Shown: positions 44,593-56,699, numbered from the stretch's first letter. The stretch is 64,000 bases of DNA from Macroventuria anomochaeta (GCF_010093625.1 NW_022985378.1:353113-417112); one strand, 5' to 3'. Notes: generated by a model from the sequence alone, not told the origin. Program-made: numbers and translations.

Positions 44593-47500
44593 AGTTGTAC
44601 AGAATCTGTATACCCATAAGCTGCATTCTTGATGAATTCTTGGTGTTGCTGGCGTACTTACTAGGAGATCTAGAAAACCTTGGGAAGTAACATAAAGAGA
44701 AGCGCCGAACCAGCAGCGGTGAAAGCAAAGGAAATTGAAGGAGATACTCAAGGAAAATCGTCACGCATCACTCGTCTCAAGAAGTCGACCTGCTGCATCC
44801 AAAAGGGACTTTACGAGGAGATGGTAGGTCGACGATATGTATCAACACCTTGGTTAGGCGCCTGGTCTTTGTTGTGGCCGGGCAGCCGCCGAGGCGTCAC
44901 GATGTGAGTTTTCGATGTCATTGCTGTCCATTGTAAGCGCTCGCATGCTGGGTTCTGGAGTTATTCAACAGTCTTCTACCCGCTGTGCGGTGTTGTCATG
45001 TACTGGCTGCTATTCTGGGCGCGTACCTGAGGCGCCTTGCCGGATTGGGCGATGGTTAGGCGCCGAGTCACCGGCCTCACCAACCACAACAACTGTCGAT
45101 GGACGCCTTCTGTGTACCTCTCGTGCAACAGAACTGAAGTAAGGCTTGGCCTACGTGTTTGTCACAATATCAGGTCATATTGTTGGGTGCTGCCGTGCAC
45201 GTTGGGCTTACGTCGTTCGACGCGTTGTGCACAGTTGTGCAGCTTTCCGTGTGTGCAGCTTAACCTTCGACGATGCATGTAGAAGGTAACACAGTGCTTT
45301 AAAATAGAACTTCGGTTAGCAAGTACGAATTGCTGTACTGCGTTATATCAGGTATTCCCTCGTGACGACGTGCAGCTGTTGGAAGTGAGAATGCACGAGT
45401 AACCACAAGAGCTTGCCAGATACTGATCCAACTCTTGCTGATTCATATCGACAATCAAAGATCTTGCTGTGTCTGTACTCGAGCGTCTGCTGCAATTGTA
45501 TTGCTTTAGCCACTGTCGAGCTCGAGTCTGGAGGTAGTCCAATATCCGTTGTGCCGAATGCCAGTGCCCACGAAGAACAGAAAACATAGTAGCAGAGACC
45601 GTTGAACACATGGAACGTGTGTACTCGTCAAGCTGACTCTGTGACGAATGACGGATGTAGCCGCAGCTTACGGTTACTCTGATGTGTGTAGTGGCAGGTA
45701 CTCAGGAATGCTAGTATCAGCATTACATTGAAGGAGACAATGAAACCAAGATAGTGAGATATGGCCGCAACACAGGAGAGAAATTTGTGAAATTTGAGAA
45801 ACTTGACGACTACTTTGTCGCTAATACTGATCAAATCCAGAGAAAGTACAATGTCGGATTGCGTCGAGCAGTCAATGGTGCACCGAACGGCGCTCGACTT
45901 GCCTGATGGGAATGTGACAACCCCCTTTGATTGTCATCACGATCGTCAGTTGACGACGTCAAACTCGTGGTCGACGTACTGTAGTGCTTGCAGCCTCGCC
46001 GTCGTTGTCCATACTTTCACTTTTGGTCAGTGCCTCCACGTGCTTGCCGACGATCCTGCCGCTTCTTGACTCGCAACGGGGCTCCAACGCAAGGTCCCGA
46101 GGCAAGAGGTGGCGAGATATTGTGATAACGTCGGGACAAGCCCTAAAGAAGGTTCTGATCGGAGTATTTCCCTTTTGCATAGATGCCGTTGATCCACTTG
46201 CTGGCGGAATAGTCAGTCGAAATGCAAGATGCACGGAACGACTGCGTGTGCTGCGGTAGAGCATGACCCATGCCTCGTGGAGAAGAGACGCGGTAGGTGG
46301 TTTATTGGGGTCCTGTGTCTCACGAACTGCATCCAAGCTTTTGCAGATCTCTCAGTGACGATGCCGTGTGGCCGCGGAGTAGAGGGTGAACGCGCCCATC
46401 GTCATTCGAGAGGCTCTGACTGCGGTGTAGGAGAAAAAGGAGAACGCGAACAAAGTAGTGCTGTAATTGGCCAGAGCCACAATGGGCAGCACGAGTCGAG
46501 GAGATGAAGACGCGATCAGACGGAGGATTTGGCGAGTCACCTGCCGCAGCGCCTTTCCCAATTGGGCGCTAAAGCCAATGAACAGCAGTCATGGTTTATC
46601 AAATCTGCCCCAGTCAACGGACTGGCAACGCTGCATGGAATGCTCGCAGCGCTGAAACCGCTCGCGAGGCACAAGCTGCTGGTGACGGAGGGACAGCGGC
46701 AGAGACAGCAGCCAGCAGCCAGCAGCCAGCGTGGACGCGGTTGTTGCCTGCCGGGTTTTGACAGCTGCAGTTGGTGATGAAGACGAGGGGCCGTGCAGCT
46801 GAGGGCAGCGCCAGTTCTGCGTTTCAAATCTCGTATGCAAAATCCCGGCGTCAGGCCTCTGTTTGCTGGGCCCCTAAATTTCCAGAGGGGCTTCTAGAAG
46901 AGCTGCTAGCTGCGCTGAGGCGGGACGGGAGTCGCATCTAGTGGATGCAGTTAGTTCGTAGCACAGCGCAACCATGTCCAACAGGTGCGACAGAGGCAAC
47001 GGGGGGCGAGTGAGGGCACAGAATCGGCGGCGTGCGTCTGGCAGAAGTGCGGTGAAGGCTGGCGGCGGCGAACGAGCAGATCAGGGCTTCCAGAGCAGCG
47101 GACGAACAGGCGGGCCAGCCGCAGTAGTCCTTGAAGTGTGCGCTGATGGAAGCTATCTACGTAGAATTTGCAGAGGGTGGATGCAGCGTCAGGGCTGCTT
47201 GAAGGAGCCCTTGAGCGGCGTGTACTGTCATCTTGCAGCAGCACTGGCCTCCAACCTGGGTCCACTGCAGTGCACGCAGAAAATGTCAGTCCTTCCTGAG
47301 CGTGCGCCATCTTCGCCCTCAGACAGCCGGGAGGGTCTGCAGGGTGGCCCGCACCCCGTCCATTAGTGAAGCCGTAACTGCGCTCAGCTCTGGCCTCGCC
47401 TTCCTTTCAAGCCTGGCACCCGTTTTCTTTAGGAATAGCGCGTCTCCTTTCGCGGTGCCATCTAAAGCCTCCTCGCTGCCGGCTGTTGGGTGTTCTGCTG

Positions 47501-48150
47501 CTGCTTGCACTGCTTGCACTGTATCCTCCCAGCTGTCCAGCCTGTTCCCGTGTACTGTAGACAGCCTGCCGTGCGACGCCTGCCCGCTGCGCCCGTCTCT
47601 ACTTGCGACACTCGACAACCCGCGAATTGACGATAGCCCCAGCCGTCTGAGCGTCTCCACCCCCGACCGGCTTGCAGCTGCCCTGAGACACCTCGCCGGA
47701 GCGAAGCGAGCCTCGCATTTCGACCCAGCCATCCACCCCTTCACCTGCCACACCCTCTCCACGACACAAACACCCGTCCCCCCGTCACTCCCTCGCTGCC
47801 GCCCGCATCGTAGTAGGAGAGCGTTTGAAGTCGGCATTTTCTTTGTAATAATAGGTACGCCGTCACTCTCTGTCACTCTCCCTGTGGTTCGCCCTGTGAT
47901 TCGCCGTGCTGCTCGACCGCTCCTGCCCGCCAAGGCACGCCGTCTGTACTGAGCAGCCCTGGGGCAAACAGCACCACCTGCATCCGCATTCACACACCCA
48001 CGCCCGCTCTCACCTCAATGCGCGCTGTTGGACACGCTCGTTAACAGCACCACCCAGATTTCCGCATTGGCCGGCCTCTCGACGGAACATCGCTAGTACC
48101 TTCACCCTAATTAACGCCACCACCCCCGACCACCGCCCACACTCGCCATC
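44593..48150. other. divergent intergenic region CFEM gene / G-alpha gene
   Basis: 3.6 kb. The first part (to about 46.4 kb) is ordinary with short frames. From about 46.5 kb it is GC-rich, with a 7-bp tandem repeat (CAGCAGC, about three units) near 46707-46728 and several ATG-started short frames (for example 46974-47366) that would act as uORFs if transcribed. Overlapping open frames on both strands at 47.2-48.0 kb reflect high GC rather than genes. A long promoter plus leader for the G-alpha gene is likely. Confidence 0.45.
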
Positions 48151-49365
48151 ATGGGTTGCGGCATGAGCACAGAGGAGAAGGAGGGGAAGCAGAGGAACGA
48201 GGAGATTGAGAACCAGCTCAAGCGCGACAAGATGATGCAGCGCAACGAGATCAAGATGCTGCTGCTCGGTCAGTAGCCGTGCGACGCCCTCTGCGCCACC
48301 ACTTTCTAACAGCGTGCAGGTGCTGGTGAATCCGGCAAGTCGACGATTCTCAAGCAGATGAAGCTCATCCACGAGGGCGGCTACTCCCGCGATGAGCGCG
48401 AGTCGTTCAAGGAGATCATCTTCAGCAACACGGTCCAGTCGATGCGCGTCATCCTCGAGGCCATGGAGTCGCTGGAGCTGCCGCTCGACGACCAGCGCGC
48501 CGAGTACCACGTCCAGACCATCTTCATGCAGCCCGCACAGATCGAGGGCGACAGTCTGCCCCCTGAGGTCGGCAACGCCATCTCGGTTCTGTGGAAGGAC
48601 GCCGGCGTGCAGCAGTGCTTCCAGCGCTCGCGCGAGTACCAGCTCAACGACTCGGCCAAATAGTGAGCGCCCCTGAACAACCAGTTGATGCAACTGTGTG
48701 CTAATTGATACAGCTACTTCGACTCAATTGACCGCATCGCTGCCCCCGACTACATCCCCAACGACCAGGATGTCCTCCGATCGCGTGTCAAGACAACTGG
48801 TATCACCGAGACCACCTTCATCATCGGCGACCTGACCTACCGCATGTTCGACGTCGGCGGTCAACGATCCGAGCGAAAGAAGTGGATCCACTGCTTCGAG
48901 AACGTCACCACGATTCTCTTCCTGGTCGCCATCTCCGAGTACGACCAGCTGCTGTTCGAAGACGAGACCGTCAACCGTATGCAAGAAGCCCTCACATTGT
49001 TCGACTCCATCTGCAACTCGAGGTGGTTCGTCAAGACATCGATCATCCTGTTCTTGAACAAGATCGACAGGTTCAAGGAGAAGCTGCCCGTTAGCCCCAT
49101 GAAGAACTACTTCCCCGACTACGAGGGCGGCCCAGACTACGCCGCCGCCTGTGACTACATCCTCAACCGATTCGTCTCGCTCAACCAGCACGAGACAAAG
49201 CAAATCTACACCCACTTCACCTGCGCGACAGACACAATGCAGATCCGTTTCGTCATGGCTGCAGTAAACGGTATGTCTTGCCAATCAGTCATTGTCAATC
49301 CAATCAACTAACATGTCACAGATATCATTATCCAAGAGAACCTCCGGTTGTGCGGTCTGATATAA
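48151..49365 (+). CDS. heterotrimeric G-protein alpha subunit, group I
   Basis: Exons 48151-48268, 48320-48662, 48714-49270 and 49322-49365 give 353 residues, exactly the length of fungal group I G-alphas (Neurospora GNA-1, Magnaporthe MagB, Cochliobolus CGA1). Gly2 and Cys3 (MGCGMS) are the myristoylation and palmitoylation sites. The P-loop GAGESGKS is at residues 40-47 (split by intron 1). Arg178 (RSRVKTTG), the DVGGQ switch with catalytic Gln204, NKID (269-272) and TCATDT are all present. The tail CGLI (Cys350) is the pertussis-toxin-type ADP-ribosylation site. It should couple pheromone or nutrient receptors to cAMP and MAP kinase pathways controlling growth, mating and, in plant pathogens, virulence. 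Every key residue is intact. Confidence 0.97.
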
Positions 49366-51050
49366 TGCAACGAATTGCTGCGGGAGCAAACAAAACATTT
49401 CGAATTTGCTTTGGTTTACGGGTTGTATGTTCTTCATGACGGGCATCACCATGTCATTCACCGGCGTTGTGGACATTCTTCATGCCGCGCCTTCTCAACA
49501 GTTCCACCTTCTTCCGTCGAGTGGCTAGCCCCAGGCCCGGGTCGCTCTTCTTTGATACCCTGCGGGCGGGTTCTGGGGCCGTCACAATAGCGAAGCGGTC
49601 CCTTTATTCCCTTATCCTCCCTGTAAGACTGGCGAGCAGATAAATAGCCGCCCAGAGAGGCGTTTGATTTTTCCTAATACTGTTCTTGTTCTTATCTATC
49701 TACCTACGTCTGGTGGCAATCTCTAAAGTTTCCTTGCGGTTTTGTAAGACAAAGACAAGCACGTGTGCGAATATGTAGCGGAATGATTACCGGTGTAAAG
49801 ACAACCTGTCCTATTGTAACACCTTGATCATCAGAAATCGACCCGGCGCATACCTCCTTTCCTCAGATGACCTATGCATAAACTCCTTCGTGAGCTTTTG
49901 CACGCCTTGTATATCACCACCAATATCGATCTGCAGCTCTCCCCTTTCAGACCACGACGGTTTTTTCTTTGTTCCTGCCCGCAGGATGGAGAAGAATCCT
50001 GTGGCCCGTCTGACTGCATCTTCCTGCGTCCGTACGCAAGGCATGTCCTTCCTCAAGCTAGTGCGGCGCTGCGAACCCGCTGCAAACAAAACGGTCCGAA
50101 TAGCTGTGTGAAGACATCTGCTTGACAATTTTCCTGTAAGCTTGCGGCCGACCGGCAGACGTCAAGGTTGCTTTGTAAGATGGCGCTCGAAGACGTGATG
50201 AAGAAGGCGTGAAGGGGTGTTGACCGATGTAGTTAGCGTCCTGGGCCATCGGCAGGGACGACGACGCACCCTCTTCGTCATGCTTCAACGTCAACATCTA
50301 CACAAGGCGACAGCGATGGACATGTCCTCAGCTATTCGTATCGCACATAGAGTTGCATAAGCTCCCAAGCTGCGCCAAACACGTGGGTCAGCGAACAGGC
50401 ACACACACTCGCCCGCAGAGTCCACGGCCGACCTGATCAGTGTTTGCTCGACAGACCAAATTGGAAGGCGCGGTGAGCAAAATCTCACCATCCTTTTCAC
50501 ACACACATCGGCTCCGATGATCGTGCCTATAATCCGAGCTGCCCAAAGATGCAGATTGCGTATACCCGTCAAGTCGGTGAGCCGACCATAGTCCCCATGA
50601 GACAAATCTTGGAACGCGTGAGATATGAGACAGCTTTGCGCATTCGCCGACTGTCGTCGCGGCATAATCCAAACGTAATCAAACATGACTGTCGGAGTCG
50701 CCATCCACTGGACAACGGTAGGTCTGTCGAGGACAGTCATGCACGGGGTTTGTGCGTACCCGCTCACCGGAGGGAAATGAATTGTCTAAAACGGGGATTG
50801 CACAGCTGTCACTGCTGCCTGGAGATGACGGGATTGGTCTGAAGTGTGGCGGCATGGTAGGCGTGGTGGAGTTGTCTGTCTATATTCACCTCGCTCCACC
50901 GCCAGTCGAAGCTTCGTTTTCGTCCCACCACTCACCTTTCTCCTTTCTCTTGCCATCCGTCCACCCATTCGCCATTCGGATGGGTGGGCCGGAGACCGGA
51001 TAGCCAACTTCGCACCCCCCTTCTGACCCACTTCAAGCACTTCACACCAC
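49366..51050. other. intergenic, no supported gene
   Basis: About 1.7 kb of G-alpha 3' UTR and unassigned DNA. Short frames on both strands (up to 158 codons on the minus strand at 50291-50767) lack features. Confidence 0.4.
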
Positions 51051-51058
51051 TATATATA
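51051..51058 (+). promoter_or_regulatory. TATA box of the decayed gene
   Basis: TATATATA, 52 bp before an ATG with good context (GAAGAAATGG) at 51103. It fits a once-functional core promoter. Confidence 0.55.
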
Positions 51059-51102
51059 CCGATACATCCATCAACAAGGTTTGTTCCACCACCACGGAAG
51101 AA

Positions 51103-53049
51103 ATGGTGCTCCTCCTAACTGTACCAGGCGAAAATGTGTTATCCGCTGGCTTCTCACTCGCCCGCTTAGCAGATGGCTCGGCATAGTATGCCCTAGCAGT
51201 CGACGATCGTCTTCGTCAAGCCCTGCCGGCTGTCCGTGAGGTGAGATTTCATTGCTGCTTTCCCCAAAGCTACTGATTAACCATAATGACGATGGCCACA
51301 GACGTTGAGAAAACGGCTACAGTTATATCTTGGTCACCAATCATGCTGTACCTCCGTGGTATATCTACCCTCGCAAAGGCATCCTCGGCCATCCGCGCCT
51401 GCCCTGGAGGCCAACAGCCGCCCAACCGACCCTGTTCTTTCGCAACCACCTATCGGCGAATACAACCCGAAAGACTCGATCTTCCAAAACTCAAATTTGG
51501 CGCCGTACCTACGCACCCTCTCCACCCCCGCTTGAGCCCAGGTCCCAGATTCGCTTCACTACTTCTGTCTCAACTGTCTCTCACTCTAAGACTCTTCTGC
51601 ACCGCATGAGCCAATGCCCCGGCAGCGGTGCGAAGACGATCAGATCTCGCCTCTCTCTTCAGCTCCAAATGTGGAGTGCGACGAACTGCTCGAGATGATT
51701 CGGTGGTATCAAGTGCGGACTGATGGACTGCTTAGGACAGCAACCAATTCAGTCGTGCGATCGGGCCATCGACCTTGTCCGTGTGCTATTGGAGAAGTAT
51801 GACCGCTTGGAGCTGCGCCAGGGTCATGGTGCAGACCGGACCTGCGGAGCAAGTCAACATTATCCATCGTCAAAGTGCACGTCACACCTGTCCGGTACTC
51901 CAACCATCAATCGGGCAACCGACGGCCTCTATCTTTACCTCAATTCCGTATATATAACATGGTCTCCAACAACCACAATCTCCATTGTCTCGAGATGCAA
52001 TCTCGGCCGGGTATCGACGACTGGGCGCCCCTTCGACAAGTCAAGCTCTTGGCCGGCTCTGGGTTGGCCGGTGCACCGACTTCTTCTGGACCTAAACCTC
52101 CACAGGAGGAAGAACAGGATGCATTCCCTCGATCTCTCTCTGCCTGGACCAGACGTCGATGTCAGTCAGAGGGAGGCGCAGTTCCTCTGGACAAGCAGGG
52201 CTTAGCTGCGATCATCGACAGCACTTTGGCAGTTCCTTCAACCTCGACTAGGGCCTTTCGTCTGCCTTCTGGAAGTCACCGTCGTATCGGCAGAGTACCG
52301 GAAGCACGTCACGGATGTACAATTGTTCTCCATCGCAGCCTCGCGGGACGATCCACCATCCAAATGTCTCATAGCGCTAGTCAGCATTTGCCGCGATGGT
52401 GAGGTCAAGCGATTGGCAATTGGACGCGAAGATGGGTACTCCGTGATGCACGAAGACGAAGCCGCATTCACCACCTCGAAGGCTGACGGCTCAGGCAGCG
52501 AGCCTCCAACGGACGTCAAGGCTCCCTACAGGCGTGATGAGTCGCCGGATGGTCCACGCCGTGCCAGCAACGGCTCGGCCACTCGACGCAAGTTCCTCGT
52601 CAATCGCACGAGGCATACGAGGGCGTGAATGCGTGGATCGCACAGTATCGTAGTGAGCACAGGCTCGCCGGCTGCGAAGAGGAGACGGTGGCCGCTCCAG
52701 AGCTGAGCGAGAAGTGCACAGCACGGTTGACCAACCGTATCCGTCTAAATTACAATATCAAGGCGACTGTCTAGCGTCGTGCGCTATCTGAGGGGTCTCC
52801 GCAACTAGGACGATGAGATCATTGAAGCTCTACACCCATTGCCCTCAAACAGCTGCTCAATGCCACCCACGAGCAGCCATGGACGCCAGAGTCTCCGGTC
52901 GTCTGGAACATTTATCTTCCTGGGCTCTCAGGCCAATACATCGAGTATGAGGCTCACCTTGATACGTCGAAGGATTCACTCATGCCCTGTGTCTCCGATC
53001 CTCTTTGCATAGTAGTAATGGCGGAAGCCCTGAACTGTGTCCTTGCGTA
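51103..53049 (+). pseudogene. decayed gene, product unrecognised
   Basis: Coding-like sequence interrupted by several lesions. From the ATG (MVLLLTVPGENVLSAGFSLA) the frame meets TAG at 51184, then reads on in frame (YALAVDDRLRQALPAVRE) to a GTGAGA donor at 51241; the acceptor at 51301 keeps phase. The frame then meets TGA (51533) and TAA (51587), reads through NVECDELLEMIRWYQVRTDG, and shifts near 51725 into a frame (CDRAIDLVRVLLEKYDRLEL) that stays open to 52628 except for TAG at 52203. That stretch includes LLEVTVVSAEYRKHVTDVQL and LIALVSICRDGEVKRLAIGR. Near 52610 it returns to the original frame (YEGVNAWIAQYRSEHRLAG, later SPVVWNIYLPGLSGQYIEYE), ending about 53049. The intact ancestor would have been roughly 600 residues. 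No family recognised. Confidence 0.6.
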
Positions 53050-53833
53050 GCTAGCTTCTCCAATGCTACGCATACTGAAGTAGCACCCGCAAGCTCTGTC
53101 AACGCAAAGATTGCCGGCTTTAAGGTGTTCAAGCTCTTCCTGAAGGCGTCCCGTTGTCAGACCCCCCCCCCCTCACCTACACCCAACAACTCGCCCATAG
53201 CGCTTACTCAACTCACGTTCGCTGCTCTTGCCACTAGTCCAGCTGATTGAGTACCCACAGCCGCGATAATGTGCAGCCGCTGCTCTACCTCCAGGACGCA
53301 CAGAGCCCACCCGTTGGCTTGCCGGAGATCTATAAGCCAGATTCGCAGCAGCAACAAAGGTCCACCTCAGGTCTCTCCTGCAGAGCAGTATCGTACTGCC
53401 ACCACAGACCTCTGCACCACAATCTACTCCGACCTTGCTAGGTACCTCGGACTTCACTCCAATCAACCTCGACTTTCACCAGTACAGCGGAAGAGGACTG
53501 GGCTTGTGGAGAGCGCGAAGCTGCCTCCGACTGGACTATACATTCTACTAAGTTGTTGAGGAAGCTGAAACATTTGCACACAACTGCCGCGAGGTAGCCC
53601 ATCGAGTTGCCAGCCTGACGGAGCAGTTTCGACTAACCCAATGGCGCGATATTGGATTAAAGAGAGGACGAGCGGAGCTCTCAAAGGCAAGAATGACATC
53701 ATCAGATGATTCAAAAGCACATAGATAATTCAGAAATTGGCTACCTGCCTCTCCAGAAACAACAAAAAACGTAAAACCTTATCCCCTTTCCCCACTTTTC
53801 TATCTCTCATACTCCCCTCTCCTACCCTTAATC
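53050..53833. other. intergenic with poly-C tract
   Basis: About 780 bp after the decayed gene. It holds an 11-base C run at 53162-53172. Short open frames here (for example 53247-53441) may be further debris of the same locus. Confidence 0.35.
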
Positions 53834-55375
53834 CTACGACAAATCAAAACAACTCTTCTTCTCCCCACACCACTCCACCACCTGCAGACTCCCCGTCAAA
53901 GATTCGCCCTCCTCCAGCCACTCCGCCATGTCACCCAAATACTCCTCCAACCCTTCTAGCGGCTTCGCCCGCGAATCGATCATCCGCAAAAGCCTCAGCT
54001 TACTCTCACAAGACTTCGGTAGCAATTCGAAAACATCGATTAGGTGGCCGATGTGCATTGCATCGGGAAAGATGAGGGTATTGGAGGACGAGTCCCAGGT
54101 CCCGTTGCTAGAGTCCATCTCAATACACAGCTCGTCAAGATTTACGAAACTCGGAAGCACCGTCTTTAGAATGTTCGGCGCGCGTTTCCTTTCGATTTCT
54201 GTCCAGGCTTGTTGCGCTTTTATGTGCTTTGCCTGCCGCTCCGATGCGGTCTCGTCCGAGTCGCTGCTGGACGAGAAGACCTCATGTTCTCTCCAACACG
54301 ACATATCGCTGCAGAACTCTAGTCTAAGCAGGGTTGTCTGGGCAACTGGCGACATGGCAATCTCAAATAGATCCTGTTCGACGCCCTGGAAGGTGGATAG
54401 GTGGATGGTGAGATTGGTAAGCGGGCGGTTTGCTGCGGGGTCGAAGTAGTCGCTTAGTCTATGCGTGGTGGTGAAGTCTTTTATCAAGGATTTAAGGTTT
54501 GGCAAAGCTGCTGGAGGGAGTCGCGTTTCTATGGCTTCGCCCTTTGATGGGTCACATGGGCCGTCGACGCGCTCTGAGAGACTCACAAGGCTGGGATGGC
54601 GCAAGAGGAATGAGGTGTATAAGGCGGGCGTGAAGTTCCATCCGAAGACGTGCAGTTGTGCGAGGTTGGGGAACGTCCACCCCCATGTTATGTTCTGGAT
54701 CTGACAGCTTTCGAGATCGCATGGTGGCCACTCGAAGTGCAGAGTCTCGAGATTTGGGCACGCATGCAGGAGCGCGTCGATGGTGCTTCCATCATCCCCG
54801 TGTGCGCTACTAGTGTCCAACCGTAACTCTTTGAGGGCCGGGAAGACGGTGTTGGAAGGGAATGGTTGAAGAGTGTGGACTTCGTGGCAGAAGAAGTCCA
54901 GGTACAGCTTCTCTAGTGTCGGTGCATGAGCATACAGTGCAGTCCAGAAGGACTGCGGACGTGTGAATGCTTGGCCTGTGTAAGACGGTGCGGGCCAAGT
55001 GAAAGATTTGAGGCCGCCATTATGGGATTTGACAAAGTCGAGGATGGTGATGAGTGGCGTGCAGAGGGTAAGCTCATCGATTTCGATGACGGAGGGGTTT
55101 GTTGGTGGTGCGGCACTGGTGTTCTCGCCGGGTTCCGAGAGCTTAAGCTTCTCCTCCGTGGCGATAGCTAGTTGTTCTAGCTCTTCGACTGCTTGGAAGT
55201 ATGCTGTAACATCGATCTGTATACTCGTGATCTTCGCCGCTCCCTGACGCAGCTCAAGGACCTGTTTCGCTAGTACCTCAGCATTTATGATATCGCAGAT
55301 CTTAATCGTGAGCTCCTGGTCGCCTCCTATAATGTTCGCACCCTTTGTCAGTGTTGTTGTTGTTGTAGCGGCCAT
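53834..55375 (-). CDS. hypothetical protein with leucine-rich-repeat-like segments
   Basis: 513 residues in one exon from the ATG at 55375 (MAATTTTTLTKG; the Thr run comes from a GTT microsatellite). The middle has LRR-like spacing: TLEKLYLDFFCHEVHTLQPF, PALKELRLDTSS, CPNLETLHFEWPPC, FPNLAQLHVFGWNF, ALPNLKSLIKDF and RPLTNLTIHLSTF. This pattern is common in fungal F-box/LRR proteins, but I see no F-box at the N-terminus. An acidic Ser-rich insert (VFSSSSDSDETASERQ) precedes the last third. No signal peptide or membrane segment. Function unknown; a protein-interaction role is inference. Confidence 0.7.
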   Translation of the reverse strand: MAATTTTTLTKGANIIGGDQELTIKICDIINAEVLAKQVLELRQGAAKITSIQIDVTAYFQAVEELEQLAIATEEKLKLSEPGENTSAAPPTNPSVIEIDELTLCTPLITILDFVKSHNGGLKSFTWPAPSYTGQAFTRPQSFWTALYAHAPTLEKLYLDFFCHEVHTLQPFPSNTVFPALKELRLDTSSAHGDDGSTIDALLHACPNLETLHFEWPPCDLESCQIQNITWGWTFPNLAQLHVFGWNFTPALYTSFLLRHPSLVSLSERVDGPCDPSKGEAIETRLPPAALPNLKSLIKDFTTTHRLSDYFDPAANRPLTNLTIHLSTFQGVEQDLFEIAMSPVAQTTLLRLEFCSDMSCWREHEVFSSSSDSDETASERQAKHIKAQQAWTEIERKRAPNILKTVLPSFVNLDELCIEMDSSNGTWDSSSNTLIFPDAMHIGHLIDVFELLPKSCESKLRLLRMIDSRAKPLEGLEEYLGDMAEWLEEGESLTGSLQVVEWCGEKKSCFDLS

Positions 55376-55447
55376 CACTCGGTCACCGCTGTTATATCCG
55401 GCTAAGAAAATGGTAGTGAAGGGGCTCTCGGAGAGATGAGTCTTGAA

Positions 55448-55684
55448 CTAGCTAATTGTCGAACAATTTGGTCGAACGAAGATATTATGCCAAGCTCTAA
55501 GGTCGCGTTTAATCCAGGCAGCAGGCTGCTGGGGGTCAGTAAGGTTTGGTAAAAGGCTGGGTGAGGAGAAGGGCGATCTGGCTCTGTGGGTACCTGAGGA
55601 TGGTGGCTTGCCGTATTGGGTCGGTCTGAGGCTGAGCGTGAGGCTCATCTTTTCAGCATTCAACTGTTCACCACTTGCACTCAT
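55448..55684 (-). CDS. possible small ORF or upstream exon
   Basis: ATG-started frame of 78 codons (MSASGEQLNAEKMSLTLSLR) just upstream of the LRR-like gene on the same strand. It could be a separate small protein or a missed 5' exon, but I found no in-phase splice to the next gene. Weak. Confidence 0.22.
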   Translation of the reverse strand: MSASGEQLNAEKMSLTLSLRPTQYGKPPSSGTHRARSPFSSPSLLPNLTDPQQPAAWIKRDLRAWHNIFVRPNCSTIS

Positions 55685-55944
55685 CTTGGACGCTACAGTC
55701 ACGTCACGTTGTGAGGCACAATCAGTATGAATTTTGGACGTTTCATTGCGTTGATTGAGTCGTATGTTCGTGATACTAGACACAAACACGCCCACCTCCA
55801 GAAGATAGTAAACAACACCGAGCACAGATGCTCAGCAGACTGGTCGTAACGCCATACGCCTCTCCCATTTTGCACAGTAAGAATCCAACATGCAGATCAT
55901 GCATCGGGAAATGCCACACATATCACATGCTCCTCCTGCAGCGC

Positions 55945-56699
55945 TTACTTGCGCACTGTCTTCGCCGCCTTGGAAACTAGCTTCTGCAGCTCGCCGTATG
56001 CCTCCTCGAACTCCTTTGCGTCATCCTCCTTGACGTCCTTGGCATTCTTGCCTGACCCGGCCTTTGCGACCATGACGACAGAGGTGGGCCTCTTTGTTGC
56101 GCTGGCTTCACCAAGCTGTGCGCGCGACTTGATGTAGATGTAGGGGATACCGTGATCTTCGCAAAGGACGGGGATGTGCGAAATAACGTCCATTGGCGAG
56201 ATATCGGCGGCGATGACGACGATGGCAGAGGTGTCGTTGATATCAGCAGTGTTTCCGGAGCCTTGCGACTTGCGGAGGGCCTTGACGACTTCCTTGACAC
56301 CGCGACGGAGTGTCTTTGTCTTCGCAGCTGTTGGGTACATTAGTGAGCTGATTCTACTCGCAGCTGCGCAGGCTGTTGAGGATTTTAGAACGTACACTTC
56401 TTGACGGTCTTCAGGATCTTCTTGACTTCTTTGTCGTTATCTGCGAGAGGGAATGCGAAGGGGACTAGTGCGCCAGCGGGCTCGTCGCCCTCTGCGCCAG
56501 CACCGCTGTCAATCTCCATCATGGAAACATCGGGCTCCTCAATCGCAGCCTCGAGAGCGTCTGTGACATCCTTGCCCTTCTTATCCTTCTTCTCCTTCTT
56601 GGGCTTGGATACACCGTCGGTCTCCGCACGCTTTTCTTTCTTTTCCTTCTTGTCCTTCTTCTCCTTCTTCAACTTCTTCTCCTCAATTTCCTTGGCCAT
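55945..56699 (-). CDS. NHP2: H/ACA snoRNP protein Nhp2 (L7Ae family)
   Basis: Core protein of H/ACA box ribonucleoproteins, which guide rRNA pseudouridylation and processing in the nucleolus. Exons 56396-56699 and 55945-56327 (68 bp intron) give 228 residues. The N-terminal third is Lys-rich and disordered (KKLKKEKKDKKEKKEKRAE). The L7Ae/Nhp2 core follows: KTLRRGVKEVVKALRKSQGS, then IVVIAADISPMDVISHIPVL, CEDHGIPYIYIKS and ATKRPTSVVMV. An insert (GSGNTADINDTSA) separates the RNA-binding helix from the following strand. It is longer than yeast Nhp2 (156 residues) because of the basic tail. The splice joins VKK to the AKTKTLRRG block through a split Ser codon. Confidence 0.93.

Noticed and set aside
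47233..47993. Overlapping frames of more than 220 codons on both strands upstream of the G-alpha gene
   Set aside because: Both strands are open because of high GC; composition is Ser/Pro/Arg-rich noise and no family fits.
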